This document shows positions 47,284 to 56,608 of a stretch of DNA of 64,000 bases, piece after piece; the first letter of the stretch is position 1; each line of letters starts with the position of its first letter. Made by a program: the position numbers and the translations under genes. Below the pieces are notes generated by a model, which worked only from the letters and a program-made list of their open reading frames with translations, did no database searches and was not told the DNA's origin. This stretch comes from Pseudomonas sp. ABC1 (GTDB lineage: Bacteria > Pseudomonadota > Gammaproteobacteria > Pseudomonadales > Pseudomonadaceae): contig NZ_CP058349.1 of NCBI RefSeq assembly GCF_013395055.1, positions 1,364,001 through 1,428,000 on the forward strand. Direction: 5' to 3'.

Positions 47284-48780
47284 TTACTTCTTGGTCAGCA
47301 TGTGGCCGGTTTCTTCCAGGTTGACGTGCCACTGCAGGGCTTCACGCAGGACATGCGGAGTCTGGCCGCCCTTCTCCAGCGCAGCCTCGAAGTAGGCATT
47401 CAGCGCATCGCGATAGTCCGGGTGAGCGCAGTTGTCGATGATGGCACGGGCACGCTCACGCGGCGCCAGGCCACGCAGGTCAGCCAGGCCCTGCTCGGTG
47501 ACCAGGATGCTGGTGTCGTGCTCGGTGTGGTCGACGTGACCGACCATCGGCACCACGCTGGAAATGCTGCCGCCCTTGGCGATCGACTTGGTGACGAAGA
47601 TGGCCAGCTGGGCATTACGGGCGAAGTCACCCGAACCACCGATGCCGTTCATCATCTTGGTGCCGCCAACGTGAGTGGAGTTGACGTTGCCATAGATGTC
47701 GAACTCGAGCGCAGTGTTGATACCGATGACACCGATACGACGCACGACTTCCGGGTGGTTGGAGATTTCCTGGGGACGCAGGATCAGCTTGTCCTTGTAC
47801 TTTTCCAGGTTGCCGAATACGCGGTCATTGATGCGCTCGGACAGGGTAATCGAGCAACCCGAAGCGAAACGCAGCTTGCCGGCTTCGATCAGTTCGAAGG
47901 TGGAATCCTGCAACACTTCGGAATACTGCACCAGGTTGTCGAACGGCGAGTTGATCAGACCGGAGGTCACGGCATTGGCGATGTTGCCGATACCGACCTG
48001 CAACGGTGCCAGGCTGTTGCTCAGGCGACCGGCGGCCACTTCGCGCTTGAAGAACTCGATCAGGTGATCGGCAATGGCCTGGGTTTCTTCATCCGGCGGT
48101 GTGACGGTGGAATAGGAGTCAGGCTGCTCGGTGATGACGATGGCGGCGATACGGTCCGGGTCGACCGGGATCGCGGTGCTGCCGATACGGTCGCTGGCGT
48201 TCAGCAGCGGGATCGGCTTGCGGTTCGGACGCTCCTCGGGAATGTAGATGTCGTGCAGACCTTCCAGATTCGGGTTGTGCGCCAGGTTCAGCTCGATGAT
48301 CACCTTGTCGGCGAACAGTGCCAGGTTGGCCGAGTTGCCCACGGACGTGGTCGGAACGATGTGGCCCTGCTCAGTGATGGCAACGGCTTCGACGATGGTG
48401 ACCGCAGGCTTCTGGATGTGATTGCTGCGCATCTGCTCGACGGTGTGCGACAGGTGCTGGTCGGTGAACATGACCTGGCCGGCGTTGATCGCCTTGCGCA
48501 GGGTGGGATCGGCCTGGAAGGGCGAGCGACGGGCCAGCAGGCCGGCTTCGGCCATCAGTTTGTCCAGATCGTTGCCGAGGCTGGCGCCAGTGACCAGGCT
48601 GATTTTCAAAGGCTCTTGCTTGGCGCGCTCGATCAGTGCCAGCGGAACCGCCTTGGCCTCACCGGCACGGGTAAAACCGCTCATGCCGACAGTCATGCCG
48701 TCTTGGATGAAGGAAGCGGCCTCTTGGGCGCTCATGACTTTACTTTGCAGAGAGGACAAGCGAATACGATCGGAATACAT
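47284..48780 (-). CDS. Acetyl-CoA hydrolase/transferase family (acetate:succinate CoA-transferase type)
   Basis: 498 residues from ATG 48780 (GAGGC upstream). Start DRIRLSSLQSKVMSAQEAAS, then DGMTVGMSGFTRAGEAKAVP, FDIYGNVNSTHVGGTKMMNG, GIGGSGDFARNAQLAIF and SILVTEQGLADLRG match class I CoA-transferases of the succinyl-CoA:acetate type (SucC/AarC/Ach). Moves CoA between acetate and succinate. With ackA-pta (51801-55242) the window holds two separate acetate-handling routes. Confidence 0.9.
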   Translation of the reverse strand: MYSDRIRLSSLQSKVMSAQEAASFIQDGMTVGMSGFTRAGEAKAVPLALIERAKQEPLKISLVTGASLGNDLDKLMAEAGLLARRSPFQADPTLRKAINAGQVMFTDQHLSHTVEQMRSNHIQKPAVTIVEAVAITEQGHIVPTTSVGNSANLALFADKVIIELNLAHNPNLEGLHDIYIPEERPNRKPIPLLNASDRIGSTAIPVDPDRIAAIVITEQPDSYSTVTPPDEETQAIADHLIEFFKREVAAGRLSNSLAPLQVGIGNIANAVTSGLINSPFDNLVQYSEVLQDSTFELIEAGKLRFASGCSITLSERINDRVFGNLEKYKDKLILRPQEISNHPEVVRRIGVIGINTALEFDIYGNVNSTHVGGTKMMNGIGGSGDFARNAQLAIFVTKSIAKGGSISSVVPMVGHVDHTEHDTSILVTEQGLADLRGLAPRERARAIIDNCAHPDYRDALNAYFEAALEKGGQTPHVLREALQWHVNLEETGHMLTKK

Positions 48781-48928
48781 GTAAGCCTCAAGCCACTGGG
48801 TGAGTCGGAGGCCGGAGTTTATTACATGGCAAACCGCCGGAGTATCTACGAAAGTCGTATTGGCATGATGCAAAAGGCGGATATCACAGAAGCATTCGAC
48901 CGGACATGAGTCCGGTCGACGCAGTCAC

Positions 48929-50026
48929 TCAATTGCTGTGGTAACGCTCCAGCCAATGGGCATAAGGCGCGGGCAGCACCCAGGAGGCGCGCTCGACGCC
49001 CAGCGCACGTGCGGCCCGATAGGGCCAATGTGGGTCGGCTAGGTGCGCCTTGCCGACCAGGACCTGATCCAGTTGCCCATTCTTCACCACGGACTCCGCC
49101 AACTCCGGAGTATCGATACCCCAGGCACTGGATACCGGTAGCCCTGACTCGCGCGCGACACGCTCGGCAATCGGCGCCAGGAATGCGGGAGCCCACGGGA
49201 TATTCGCCTCGGGCGTGGAGAAACCGACACTGACACTCAGCAGGTCCAATCCTCCGGCCTTGAACTGGCGCGCCAACTTGATCGACTCGGCCAGTGTCTG
49301 CTCATCCTGTCCGTCGTATTCGATGACACCAAAGCGCGCAGTCAGCGGCAAATGCTCCGGCCAGACTTCGCGCACCGCCGCCAGGGTCTCCAGCAGGAAG
49401 CGACTGCGGTTTTCCAGGCTGCCGCCATAGGCATCGGTGCGCTGGTTGGAATGGGTGGAGAAGAAACTCTGGGCCAGGTAGCCATGGGCGAAGTGCAGCT
49501 CGAGCCACTCGAAGCCGGCCTCCAGTGCCCGCTTGGCCGCCGCGACGAAGTCAGCGCGGATGCGAGCGATTTCCTCCAGGCTCAAGGCCTTCGGCACACG
49601 CGGCAGATTGGCACCGAAAGCGACGGCCGAGGGCGCCAATGTCTGCCAGCCGCGGGCATCACCCTCATCGATATGGTCATCGCCGTCCCAGGGACGATTG
49701 GCGCTGGCCTTGCGCCCGGCATGGGCAATCTGGATACCGGGAACAGAGCCTGCCGCCTTGATCGCCTTGACCACAGGCACGAACGCCCGGGCCTGCTCAT
49801 CCGTCCACAGACCGGCACAAGCTGGCGAGATACGCCCTTCCGGCGAGACCGCGGTCGCTTCGACGACGACCAACCCCGCACCACCGCGGGCCAGGGACGC
49901 ATAGTGAACCTGGTGCCAGTCGTTGATCAGGCCGTCCACAGCTTGATACTGGCACATGGGCGGAACGGCGATTCGATTGCGCAAGGTGACGCCTTTGAGC
50001 TTCAGGGGCGAGAACAGTGCAGACAT
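48929..50026 (-). CDS. xenA: Xenobiotic reductase A-like old yellow enzyme
   Basis: 365 residues closely matching XenA of P. putida as I remember it: RNRIAVPPMCQYQAVDGLIN with the redox-tuning Cys25, IQIAHAGRKASANRPW, WLELHFAHGYLAQSFFS, and the terminal APYAHWLERY. FMN-dependent NAD(P)H ene-reductase acting on electrophilic alkenes and nitro compounds. Divergent from an ArsR regulator gene with a 75-bp AT-rich intergenic region. Confidence 0.93.
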   Translation of the reverse strand: MSALFSPLKLKGVTLRNRIAVPPMCQYQAVDGLINDWHQVHYASLARGGAGLVVVEATAVSPEGRISPACAGLWTDEQARAFVPVVKAIKAAGSVPGIQIAHAGRKASANRPWDGDDHIDEGDARGWQTLAPSAVAFGANLPRVPKALSLEEIARIRADFVAAAKRALEAGFEWLELHFAHGYLAQSFFSTHSNQRTDAYGGSLENRSRFLLETLAAVREVWPEHLPLTARFGVIEYDGQDEQTLAESIKLARQFKAGGLDLLSVSVGFSTPEANIPWAPAFLAPIAERVARESGLPVSSAWGIDTPELAESVVKNGQLDQVLVGKAHLADPHWPYRAARALGVERASWVLPAPYAHWLERYHSN

Positions 50027-50057
50027 GGTGATTTCCCTTTGGATGGCTTATTACTTA

Positions 50058-50076
50058 AATTCGATAATATTCGAAC
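50058..50076. promoter_or_regulatory. Inverted repeat in the xenA/arsR intergenic region
   Basis: TTCGA-TAATAT-TCGAA lies midway between the two divergent starts and overlaps an AT-rich promoter-like segment. It is the best candidate operator for the ArsR-type regulator. Confidence 0.5.
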
Positions 50077-50101
50077 TTATGCATTCCGGTAAACCCCATG
50101 T

Positions 50102-50413
50102 ATGATTGCCGCCATGCGCCCCTTCAAGCACCCATCCGCCAAAGACTTCACACTCGAACGCATCTTCCATGCCTTGAGCGATCCGGTACGCCTGGAAATT
50201 GTCCGGCACCTGGCCAGGGTTGCCGAGGCCACGTGCGGTGAACTGGATGGGGGGCGTCCGAAATCCAGCATGTCACATCACTTCCGGGTATTGCGCGATG
50301 CCGGCCTGGTCCAGACCAGCCATGCGGGCACTACCCACATCAACAGCTTGCGCCGCGAGGATCTGGACATGCGCTTCCCAGGCCTGATGGCAGCCGTACT
50401 CGGACAGCAATAA
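50102..50413 (+). CDS. ArsR-family transcriptional regulator
   Basis: 103 residues from ATG 50102 (MIAAMRPFKHPS; ATG 50114 also possible). Winged HTH: RIFHALSDPVRLEIVRHLAR and GGRPKSSMSHHFRVLRDAGL. One Cys (EATCGEL) in the region where metal sensors have CVCDL, but not the paired motif, so a metal-independent (electrophile/redox) sensor is likely. Divergent to xenA, which it presumably controls. Confidence 0.87.
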   Translation: MIAAMRPFKHPSAKDFTLERIFHALSDPVRLEIVRHLARVAEATCGELDGGRPKSSMSHHFRVLRDAGLVQTSHAGTTHINSLRREDLDMRFPGLMAAVLGQQ

Positions 50414-50460
50414 CCACAAGCCGGGCCATCGCCCACATGAAGAGCCCTGGTTACAACCCT

Positions 50461-50940
50461 TCAGGCCAGACCAGCCTCGACGGCCTGGATCAGCGCGGGA
50501 TCATCGGGTGTGGTACGCGGAGAAAAACGCGCCAGAACACGACCATCACTGGCCACCAGGAACTTCTCGAAATTCCAGGTGATATCGCCTGGGAAATCCG
50601 CCCCTTCTCCTGCCAACAGACGATAAAGCTGGTGCCGGTTCGGACCATTGACCTCCTGTTTGGACGTCAACGGAAAGGTCACGCCGTAGTTAAGGCTGCA
50701 GAACGAACGAATCTCGTCGTCGGTCCCCGGCTCCTGGGCCGCAAACTGGTTGCACGGCACACCCAGCACGCTGAATCCGCGAGCCCGATACTCCTGGTAG
50801 AGGCGCTCCAGTCCTGCATATTGCGGTGTCAATCCGCATTCCGAAGCCACGTTGACGACCAGCGTCAGCGGATTGCTGAAAAGATCCGGAAGTGGCTCGC
50901 CGGCCAGACCAGACAGATTCAAATCGTGGAATGCACTCAT
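50461..50940 (-). CDS. Glutathione peroxidase (cytosolic type)
   Basis: 159 residues, GGAGAAG before ATG 50940. Full tetrad motif set: NVASECGLTPQYAGLE (Cys), GVPCNQFAAQEPG (Gln), and TWNFEKFLV (Trp, Asn). BtuE/Gpo type, likely using thioredoxin or glutathione. Contrast with the exported, NQF-lacking paralogue at 5978-6526. Confidence 0.93.
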   Translation of the reverse strand: MSAFHDLNLSGLAGEPLPDLFSNPLTLVVNVASECGLTPQYAGLERLYQEYRARGFSVLGVPCNQFAAQEPGTDDEIRSFCSLNYGVTFPLTSKQEVNGPNRHQLYRLLAGEGADFPGDITWNFEKFLVASDGRVLARFSPRTTPDDPALIQAVEAGLA

Positions 50941-51058
50941 TTGCTTACTTCTCCAGAAGGTAGAAAGCGCCACGGCGAACCGGGGCGCCTTCGACAACCA
51001 AAGCACACGCTGGCGAGAAGCACCCGTGCGCAGTCACTGCGCCAGGCGTATCCCAATA

Positions 51059-51544
51059 TCAGTGATGATGCCCACCTTCGCCATGGATATGTCCATGGGC
51101 GACTTCCTCTTCGCTGGCCTCACGAACATCGACGATCTTGACGTCGAAATTCAGGCGCTGCCCCGCCAGAGGATGATTACCGTCGACGATGACATCGTCA
51201 CCCTCGATATCACGGATGGTCACGATCTGCATGCCACCATCCGGCGCCGAGGCATGGAACTGCATGCCAACCGCCAGTTCATCGACACCTTCGAACATGG
51301 AACGGTTCAATGTGGCCACCAGTTCGGCACTATATTCGCCATAGGCATCGGCGGGTTCGATGGCAACCTTCACCTCGTCACCGGCCTGTTTGCCTTCGAG
51401 CGCGCGCTCCAGGCCAACGATGATGTTTCCGGAGCCATGCAGGTAGACGAGCGGCGCACCGCCAGCGGAGCTATCGATGACCTCACCGGCATCATTGGTG
51501 AGTGTGTAGTCGATGGAGACAGCCTTGTTGGCGGCGATCAGCAT
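51059..51544 (-). CDS. slyD: FKBP-type peptidyl-prolyl isomerase SlyD
   Basis: 161 residues. FKBP core with an inserted chaperone flap: AVSIDYTLTNDAGEVIDSS, YLHGSGNIIVGLERALEG and FEGVDELAVGMQF. Ends in a His-rich nickel-binding tail GHIHGEGGHHH, shorter than that of E. coli SlyD. Folding helper and Ni chaperone. Monocistronic, divergent from ackA across 256 bp in which no further gene is seen. Confidence 0.93.
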   Translation of the reverse strand: MLIAANKAVSIDYTLTNDAGEVIDSSAGGAPLVYLHGSGNIIVGLERALEGKQAGDEVKVAIEPADAYGEYSAELVATLNRSMFEGVDELAVGMQFHASAPDGGMQIVTIRDIEGDDVIVDGNHPLAGQRLNFDVKIVDVREASEEEVAHGHIHGEGGHHH

Positions 51545-51800
51545 GTGACGAAACCTTTTCGTAGAAATGAATGAGCGCAGCAGTCTAACTGCCAGTCACT
51601 GCGATTGCGAACGACACACCGAAGATTCGGACGGAAAAGCCTCGGCACCAGGGAATCCGACACATTCGTAGACCATGCTTTTTGTAGGTCGAATACAACC
51701 TTCGGATGGCATCCCTTTTGCCTGACATGTGCAAGAATCCGGCGCATGAGTTTCCTTTGGCGCATTTTCCAATAATCAAACAGCATTCCAAGGAGCACCG

Positions 51801-52988
51801 ATGCCGGCTCGTAATATCCTGGTGATCAACTGTGGCAGCTCTTCGATCAAGTTCGCTCTGGTCAATGAGGAACAAGCCACCTTCCCCCTGCAAGGCCTGG
51901 CCGAACGCCTGGGCAGCCCCGAAGCCGTCCTGCACTGGCAGTTGGGCGAAACCAAGGAAAGCCTGGACATTCCGGATGCTGATCACCGTGCAGCACTGGA
52001 ACGCCTGTTGCCCCTGGCCCAGGAAGCCGCCGGCGGCCGCCTAGACGGCATCGGCCACCGCGTCGTGCATGGTGGCGAGCACTTCACCGGCTCCTCGCTG
52101 ATCGACGATGCCGTACTCGACGCCGTGCGCACTGCCGCACAACTGGCCCCACTGCACAACCCGGCCAACCTGACCGGCATCGAAGCCGCCATGGCCCTGT
52201 TCCCGGGCCTGCCGCAGGTCAGCGTATTCGACACCGCCTTCCACCAGACCATGCCCGAGCACGCCTATCGTTATGCCGTGCCTGAATTCCTCTATCGGGA
52301 ACATGGTGTACGCCGCTACGGTTTCCACGGCACCAGCCACCTGTATGTCAGCAAGCGTGCCGCCGAACTCACCGGCCTGCCGGTCAATGACAGTTGCTGG
52401 CTGACTGCCCACCTGGGCAATGGCAGTTCCACCTGCGCCATCGTCAACGGCGAAAGCCGCGACACCAGCATGGGCCTGACCCCGCTGGAAGGCCTGGCAA
52501 TGGGCACCCGCAGTGGCGACGTCGACCCGAACCTGCACAACTACCTGGCGCGCAACCTCGGCTGGACGCTGGATCAGGTCGACCGCATGCTCAACCACGA
52601 GAGCGGCCTGAAAGGCCTGTCCGGGCTGTCCAACGACATGCGCACCCTCTACGAAGCACGCATCGCCGGCCATGCCGGTGCCAGCCTGGCCTTCGAAGTC
52701 TTCTGCTACCGCCTCGCCAAGTCCCTGGCCAGCATGGCTTGCGCCCTGCCACGCCTGGATGGCCTGATCTTCACTGGCGGCATCGGCGAAAACTCCTCGG
52801 CCATCCGTGCACGCACGCTGGAACACCTGAAACTGTTCAACTTCAAGCTCGACGACGAAGCCAACGCCCGCTGCACCCGTGGCGTCGCCGGAGAGATCCA
52901 GGCCGCCGGTAGCCCACGCGTGATGGTGGTGCCGACCAACGAGGAACGCCAGATCGCCATCGACACCCTGGCCCTGCTCGACGCCTGA
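51801..52988 (+). CDS. ackA: Acetate kinase
   Basis: 395 residues, AAGGAG seven nt upstream. ILVINCGSSSIKFALVN, GHRVVHGGEHFT, YRREHGVRRYGFHGTSHLY-like segment and LTAHLGNGSSTCAIVNG are conserved, as is GLIFTGGIGENSSAIR. Converts acetyl phosphate + ADP to acetate + ATP. Followed by pta. Confidence 0.97.
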   Translation: MPARNILVINCGSSSIKFALVNEEQATFPLQGLAERLGSPEAVLHWQLGETKESLDIPDADHRAALERLLPLAQEAAGGRLDGIGHRVVHGGEHFTGSSLIDDAVLDAVRTAAQLAPLHNPANLTGIEAAMALFPGLPQVSVFDTAFHQTMPEHAYRYAVPEFLYREHGVRRYGFHGTSHLYVSKRAAELTGLPVNDSCWLTAHLGNGSSTCAIVNGESRDTSMGLTPLEGLAMGTRSGDVDPNLHNYLARNLGWTLDQVDRMLNHESGLKGLSGLSNDMRTLYEARIAGHAGASLAFEVFCYRLAKSLASMACALPRLDGLIFTGGIGENSSAIRARTLEHLKLFNFKLDDEANARCTRGVAGEIQAAGSPRVMVVPTNEERQIAIDTLALLDA

Positions 52989-53003
52989 TACGACCCAATG
53001 AGC

Positions 53004-53042
53004 AAGACCCGATCGTTTCGTACGTCGGGTCTTTCCTTTTTA
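53004..53042 (+). terminator. Intrinsic terminator between ackA and pta
   Basis: AAGACCCGA (53004-53012) pairs with TCGGGTCTT (53025-53033), and a T-rich tract TTTCCTTTTT follows. It lies 15 bp after the ackA stop and about 100 bp before pta, so pta may have its own promoter or depend on read-through. Confidence 0.8.
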
Positions 53043-53139
53043 ATCACCACGCCGCCCACGATCTCGCGAGCTGGAGCCACTTTCCACGCCACCCGGCCAA
53101 TACCCAGCAGATCGTGTTCCTCCAGCACAAGGAGATCCC

Positions 53140-55242
53140 ATGCACACTCTGTTTCTCGCACCCGCCGGCTCCGGCGGCGGTCTCAACTCCGTCAGCCTTG
53201 GCCTGATCCGCGCCCTGGAAAACAGCGGGCTCAAGGTCGGCTTCTACAAGCCCATCGCCCAGCCCTTCCCCAGCGACCAGGGCCTCGAACGCTCCTGCAT
53301 CCTGGCCGAGCGCACACTCAAGCAGACGCCACCGACACCGATCCCGCTCGAACAGGTCGAACGCCAACTGGCCAACGACGAACTCGACCTGCTGCTCGAA
53401 GACGTCGTCAGTCATTACCAGCAGGTCGCCAGCGGCAAGGACGTGGTGATCGTCGAAGGCATGGTGCCGACCCGCGCCTCCGATTATGCCGGGCGCATCA
53501 ACAGCCAGATCGCCAAGAGCCTGGATGCCGAAGTCATCCTGGTCGCAGCCCAAGGCAGCGACACCTTCAAGCAGACGGCCGAGCGCATCGAAATCCAGGC
53601 CCGCCAGTTCGGCGGAATCCAGGCCAGCAACGTACTGGGCGTGATCCTCAACAAGGTCAAGAGCGAAGATGGCAGCGAGGCGTTCGTCGAACGCCTCAAG
53701 GCCCACCTGCCAGCCCTGGGCGGCAAGGACTTCCAGTTGCTGGGCAACATTCCGTTCGAGCAGGAACTCAACGCCCTGCGTACCCTCGACGTGGCGCAAC
53801 TGCTGGATGCCAAGGTCATCAATACTGGCGAAGCCGAACAGCGCCGAGTCAACAAGATCGTCCTGTGCGCCCGCACCGTACCCAATACCGTACAACTGCT
53901 GCAGAACGGCGTGCTGGTGGTGACACCCGGCGACCGTGACGACATCATCCTGGCCGCCAGCCTGGCCTCGCTCAATGGCGTGAAGCTGGCCGGCCTGCTG
54001 CTGTGCAGCGATTTCGACCCGGACCCACGCATCCTCGAGCTGTGCAAGGCGGCGCTGGACGGCGGCCTGCCGGTATTCAGCGTGTCGACAGGGTCCTACG
54101 ACACCTCCACCAACCTGTTCGGCCTGAACAAGGAAACACCGTCCGACGATATCGAGCGCGCCACCCGCGTCACCGACTACATCGCCGGCCACCTGCAACC
54201 CGAATTCCTGCGCAATCGCCTCAGCGTGCCGCGCGGCGAACTGCGCCTGTCGCCACCCGCGTTCCGCTACCAGTTGGTCAAGCGCGCCCAGGAAGCCAAC
54301 AAGCGCGTCGTCCTGCCGGAAGGCAACGAGCCGCGCACCATCCGCGCCGCCGCCATCTGCCAACAGCGCGGCATCGCCCGTTGCGTGCTGCTGGCCAAGC
54401 CGGAGGAAGTCCGCTCCATCGCCGCCGCACAGGGCATCGTCCTGCCTGAAGGGCTGGAAATCCTCGATCCGGACCGGATTCGCCAGGACTACATCGCGCC
54501 CATGGTCGAGATGCGCAAGAGCAAGGGCCTGACGCCGGAAATGGCCGACGAGCAGCTCAAGGACACCGTGGTGCTGGGCACCATGATGCTGGCACTGGAC
54601 GAGGTCGACGGCCTGGTTTCCGGTGCGGTGCACACCACCGCCAACACCATCCGCCCAGCCCTGCAACTGATCAAGACCGCGCCGGGCTACAACCTGGTGT
54701 CCTCGGTGTTCTTCATGCTGCTGCCGGACCAGGTACTGGTCTACGGCGACTGCGCGGTCAACCCCAACCCGAGCGCGACCGAACTGGCGGAAATCGCCCT
54801 GCAGAGCGCCGAATCCGCCGTAGCCCTGGGCGTTCACCCGCGCGTGGCGATGATCAGCTACTCCACCGGCGACTCAGGCAGCGGTGCGGAAGTGGACAAG
54901 GTTCGCGAGGCAACCCGACTGGCCCGTGAGCGTTCGCCCGGCTTGCCGATCGACGGCCCACTGCAATACGACGCCGCCTCCGTGGCCAGCGTCGGCAAGC
55001 AGAAAGCGCCCAACAGCCTGGTCGCCGGCCAAGCCACAGTGTTCGTCTTCCCCGACCTGAACACCGGCAACACCACCTACAAGGCGGTACAGCGCAGCGC
55101 CAACGTGATCAGCGTCGGCCCGATGCTGCAAGGCCTGCGCAAGCCGGTCAACGACCTGTCACGCGGCGCTCTGGTGGACGACATCGTCTTCACCATCGCC
55201 CTGACTGCCCTGCAGGCAGCCAACCAGAAGAAAGAAGACTGA
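53140..55242 (+). CDS. pta: Phosphate acetyltransferase
   Basis: 700 residues, long enterobacterial-type Pta: P-loop-like N-terminus FLAPAGSGGGLNSVSLGL, central DRTGG domain (about residues 210-330), and C-terminal catalytic PTA_PTB domain (KRVVLPEGNEPRTIRAAAI; FVFPDLNTGNTTYKAVQRSA). Interconverts acetyl-CoA and acetyl phosphate, partner of AckA. Confidence 0.97.
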   Translation: MHTLFLAPAGSGGGLNSVSLGLIRALENSGLKVGFYKPIAQPFPSDQGLERSCILAERTLKQTPPTPIPLEQVERQLANDELDLLLEDVVSHYQQVASGKDVVIVEGMVPTRASDYAGRINSQIAKSLDAEVILVAAQGSDTFKQTAERIEIQARQFGGIQASNVLGVILNKVKSEDGSEAFVERLKAHLPALGGKDFQLLGNIPFEQELNALRTLDVAQLLDAKVINTGEAEQRRVNKIVLCARTVPNTVQLLQNGVLVVTPGDRDDIILAASLASLNGVKLAGLLLCSDFDPDPRILELCKAALDGGLPVFSVSTGSYDTSTNLFGLNKETPSDDIERATRVTDYIAGHLQPEFLRNRLSVPRGELRLSPPAFRYQLVKRAQEANKRVVLPEGNEPRTIRAAAICQQRGIARCVLLAKPEEVRSIAAAQGIVLPEGLEILDPDRIRQDYIAPMVEMRKSKGLTPEMADEQLKDTVVLGTMMLALDEVDGLVSGAVHTTANTIRPALQLIKTAPGYNLVSSVFFMLLPDQVLVYGDCAVNPNPSATELAEIALQSAESAVALGVHPRVAMISYSTGDSGSGAEVDKVREATRLARERSPGLPIDGPLQYDAASVASVGKQKAPNSLVAGQATVFVFPDLNTGNTTYKAVQRSANVISVGPMLQGLRKPVNDLSRGALVDDIVFTIALTALQAANQKKED

Positions 55243-55250
55243 CGGACATC

Positions 55251-55279
55251 ACAGGCCCCGGTGCAATGCCGGGGCCTGT
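55251..55279 (+). terminator. Strong hairpin after pta
   Basis: ACAGGCCCCGG-TGCAATG-CCGGGGCCTGT, a perfect 11-bp stem beginning 9 bp after the pta stop. No U tract follows, so termination may be weak or the hairpin may only stabilise the mRNA end. Confidence 0.6.
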
Positions 55280-55344
55280 GCCGCAGAAGCTGGGAACATG
55301 GAAGGCATTGCCGAGAAGCGGCGCTTCCGGCTCGCAGAGCACCG

Positions 55345-56421
55345 CTACGGTATATAGCGCCTGGGCACTCGGGCAGTCACCTTGGTCAGCAACTCATAAC
55401 CAATGGTGCCGCAGGCCGTCGCCAGTTCATCGATGGTGACCTGCTCACCCCACAACTCCACCTCGTCACCCAACACCGCGTCTGGAAGGTCGGTGAGATC
55501 CACCGCCAGCATATCCATGGACACCCTTCCCGCCAGAGGTACACGCTGCCCCCTGATCGCCAGCGGCGTTCCCGAGGGTGCGATGCGCGGGTAGCCATCG
55601 GCATAACCGCAACTGACCGTGCCAATCCGCGAGGGACGCTCGGCGATCCAACCAGCGCCGTAACCGACTGACTCGCCAGGGGCCAGGTCGCGCACGGCGA
55701 TCAGCCGCCCCGTCAGGCGCATGACCGGTTTCAATCCCAGCGTCTGGGCACTCAGTTCGGCGAATGGCGAAGCACCATAGAGCATGATGCCGGGGCGTAT
55801 CCAATCCATATGCGCGGCAGGCAAGGTCAGCACGGCAGCGGAGTTGGCCAGCGTACGGTTGTCGAAAGCCAGGTCGAGCACGCTGGAATAGCGCTCCAAC
55901 TGTGCATCGATAAGCGAATGCCCGCGCTCATCGGCACAGGCGAAATGGCTGATCAGGTTCAATTCCGCGACATTCGCCGAGCCTCGCAAGCGGGCATGGC
56001 ACTCGCGCAACGCCTCGGCGGTGAACCCCAGGCGGTGCATGCCCGAGTCCAGTTTCAGCCAGACATTCAGCGGTCGCTCCAGTCGTGCGGCGAGCAGCAG
56101 GGCCGCCTGGTTCTCGTCCTGCACCACCACATCCAGCCCGGACTGCGCCGCCTCCTGATACTCCTGCGCCTCGAAACACCCCTCCAGCAGCAGCAAGCGA
56201 GCATCAGCCACCACTTGGCGCACCTGGCGCGCTTCCTCGATGCAGGCCACGGCAAAACCATCGGCAAGGTCCGCCAGCGCCTCGGCCACTTGAGGCGCGC
56301 CATGTCCGTAGGCATTGGCCTTGACGACAGCGAAGGCATGTCGGCCTGGAGCACAGCGCTTGGCCAGAAGATAGTTATGACGCAACGCGGCCATATCGAC
56401 CGTTGCAACGAGGGGGCGCAT
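55345..56421 (-). CDS. alr: Alanine racemase
   Basis: 358 residues from ATG 56421. PLP lysine Lys34 in FAVVKANAYGHGAP, catalytic Tyr in GESVGYGAGW, and GRVSMDMLAVDLTD. Supplies D-alanine for peptidoglycan. Lies 187 bp downstream of dnaB on the same strand, the conserved dnaB-alr order of gammaproteobacteria. Confidence 0.96.
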   Translation of the reverse strand: MRPLVATVDMAALRHNYLLAKRCAPGRHAFAVVKANAYGHGAPQVAEALADLADGFAVACIEEARQVRQVVADARLLLLEGCFEAQEYQEAAQSGLDVVVQDENQAALLLAARLERPLNVWLKLDSGMHRLGFTAEALRECHARLRGSANVAELNLISHFACADERGHSLIDAQLERYSSVLDLAFDNRTLANSAAVLTLPAAHMDWIRPGIMLYGASPFAELSAQTLGLKPVMRLTGRLIAVRDLAPGESVGYGAGWIAERPSRIGTVSCGYADGYPRIAPSGTPLAIRGQRVPLAGRVSMDMLAVDLTDLPDAVLGDEVELWGEQVTIDELATACGTIGYELLTKVTARVPRRYIP

Positions 56422-56608
56422 GAAAGGAGTCCTTGAAAACGGCAAGAGCCCGAATCTTACTCCGAGCACCACCGACCGCAACCCATCGCCAGGGCGATTT
56501 CGAAAGACGGCGGGCCGCAAGAAGCCATGCAGGCTTCAAGTGGCATATCCGAGGCAGAACTCAATGCAGCCCACGGCCATGCCTCAAGCGTGCAGCAGGC
56601 CTTGCGAC

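Noticed and set aside
47182..48909. Rightward 575-codon frame opposite the CoA-transferase gene
   Set aside because: Shadow; it also runs through the bidirectional terminator at 47213-47246.
53044..54837. Long leftward open frame (597 codons) opposite pta
   Set aside because: Shadow of pta; composition is low-complexity Gly/Val/Ala with no domain and no ribosome-binding site.
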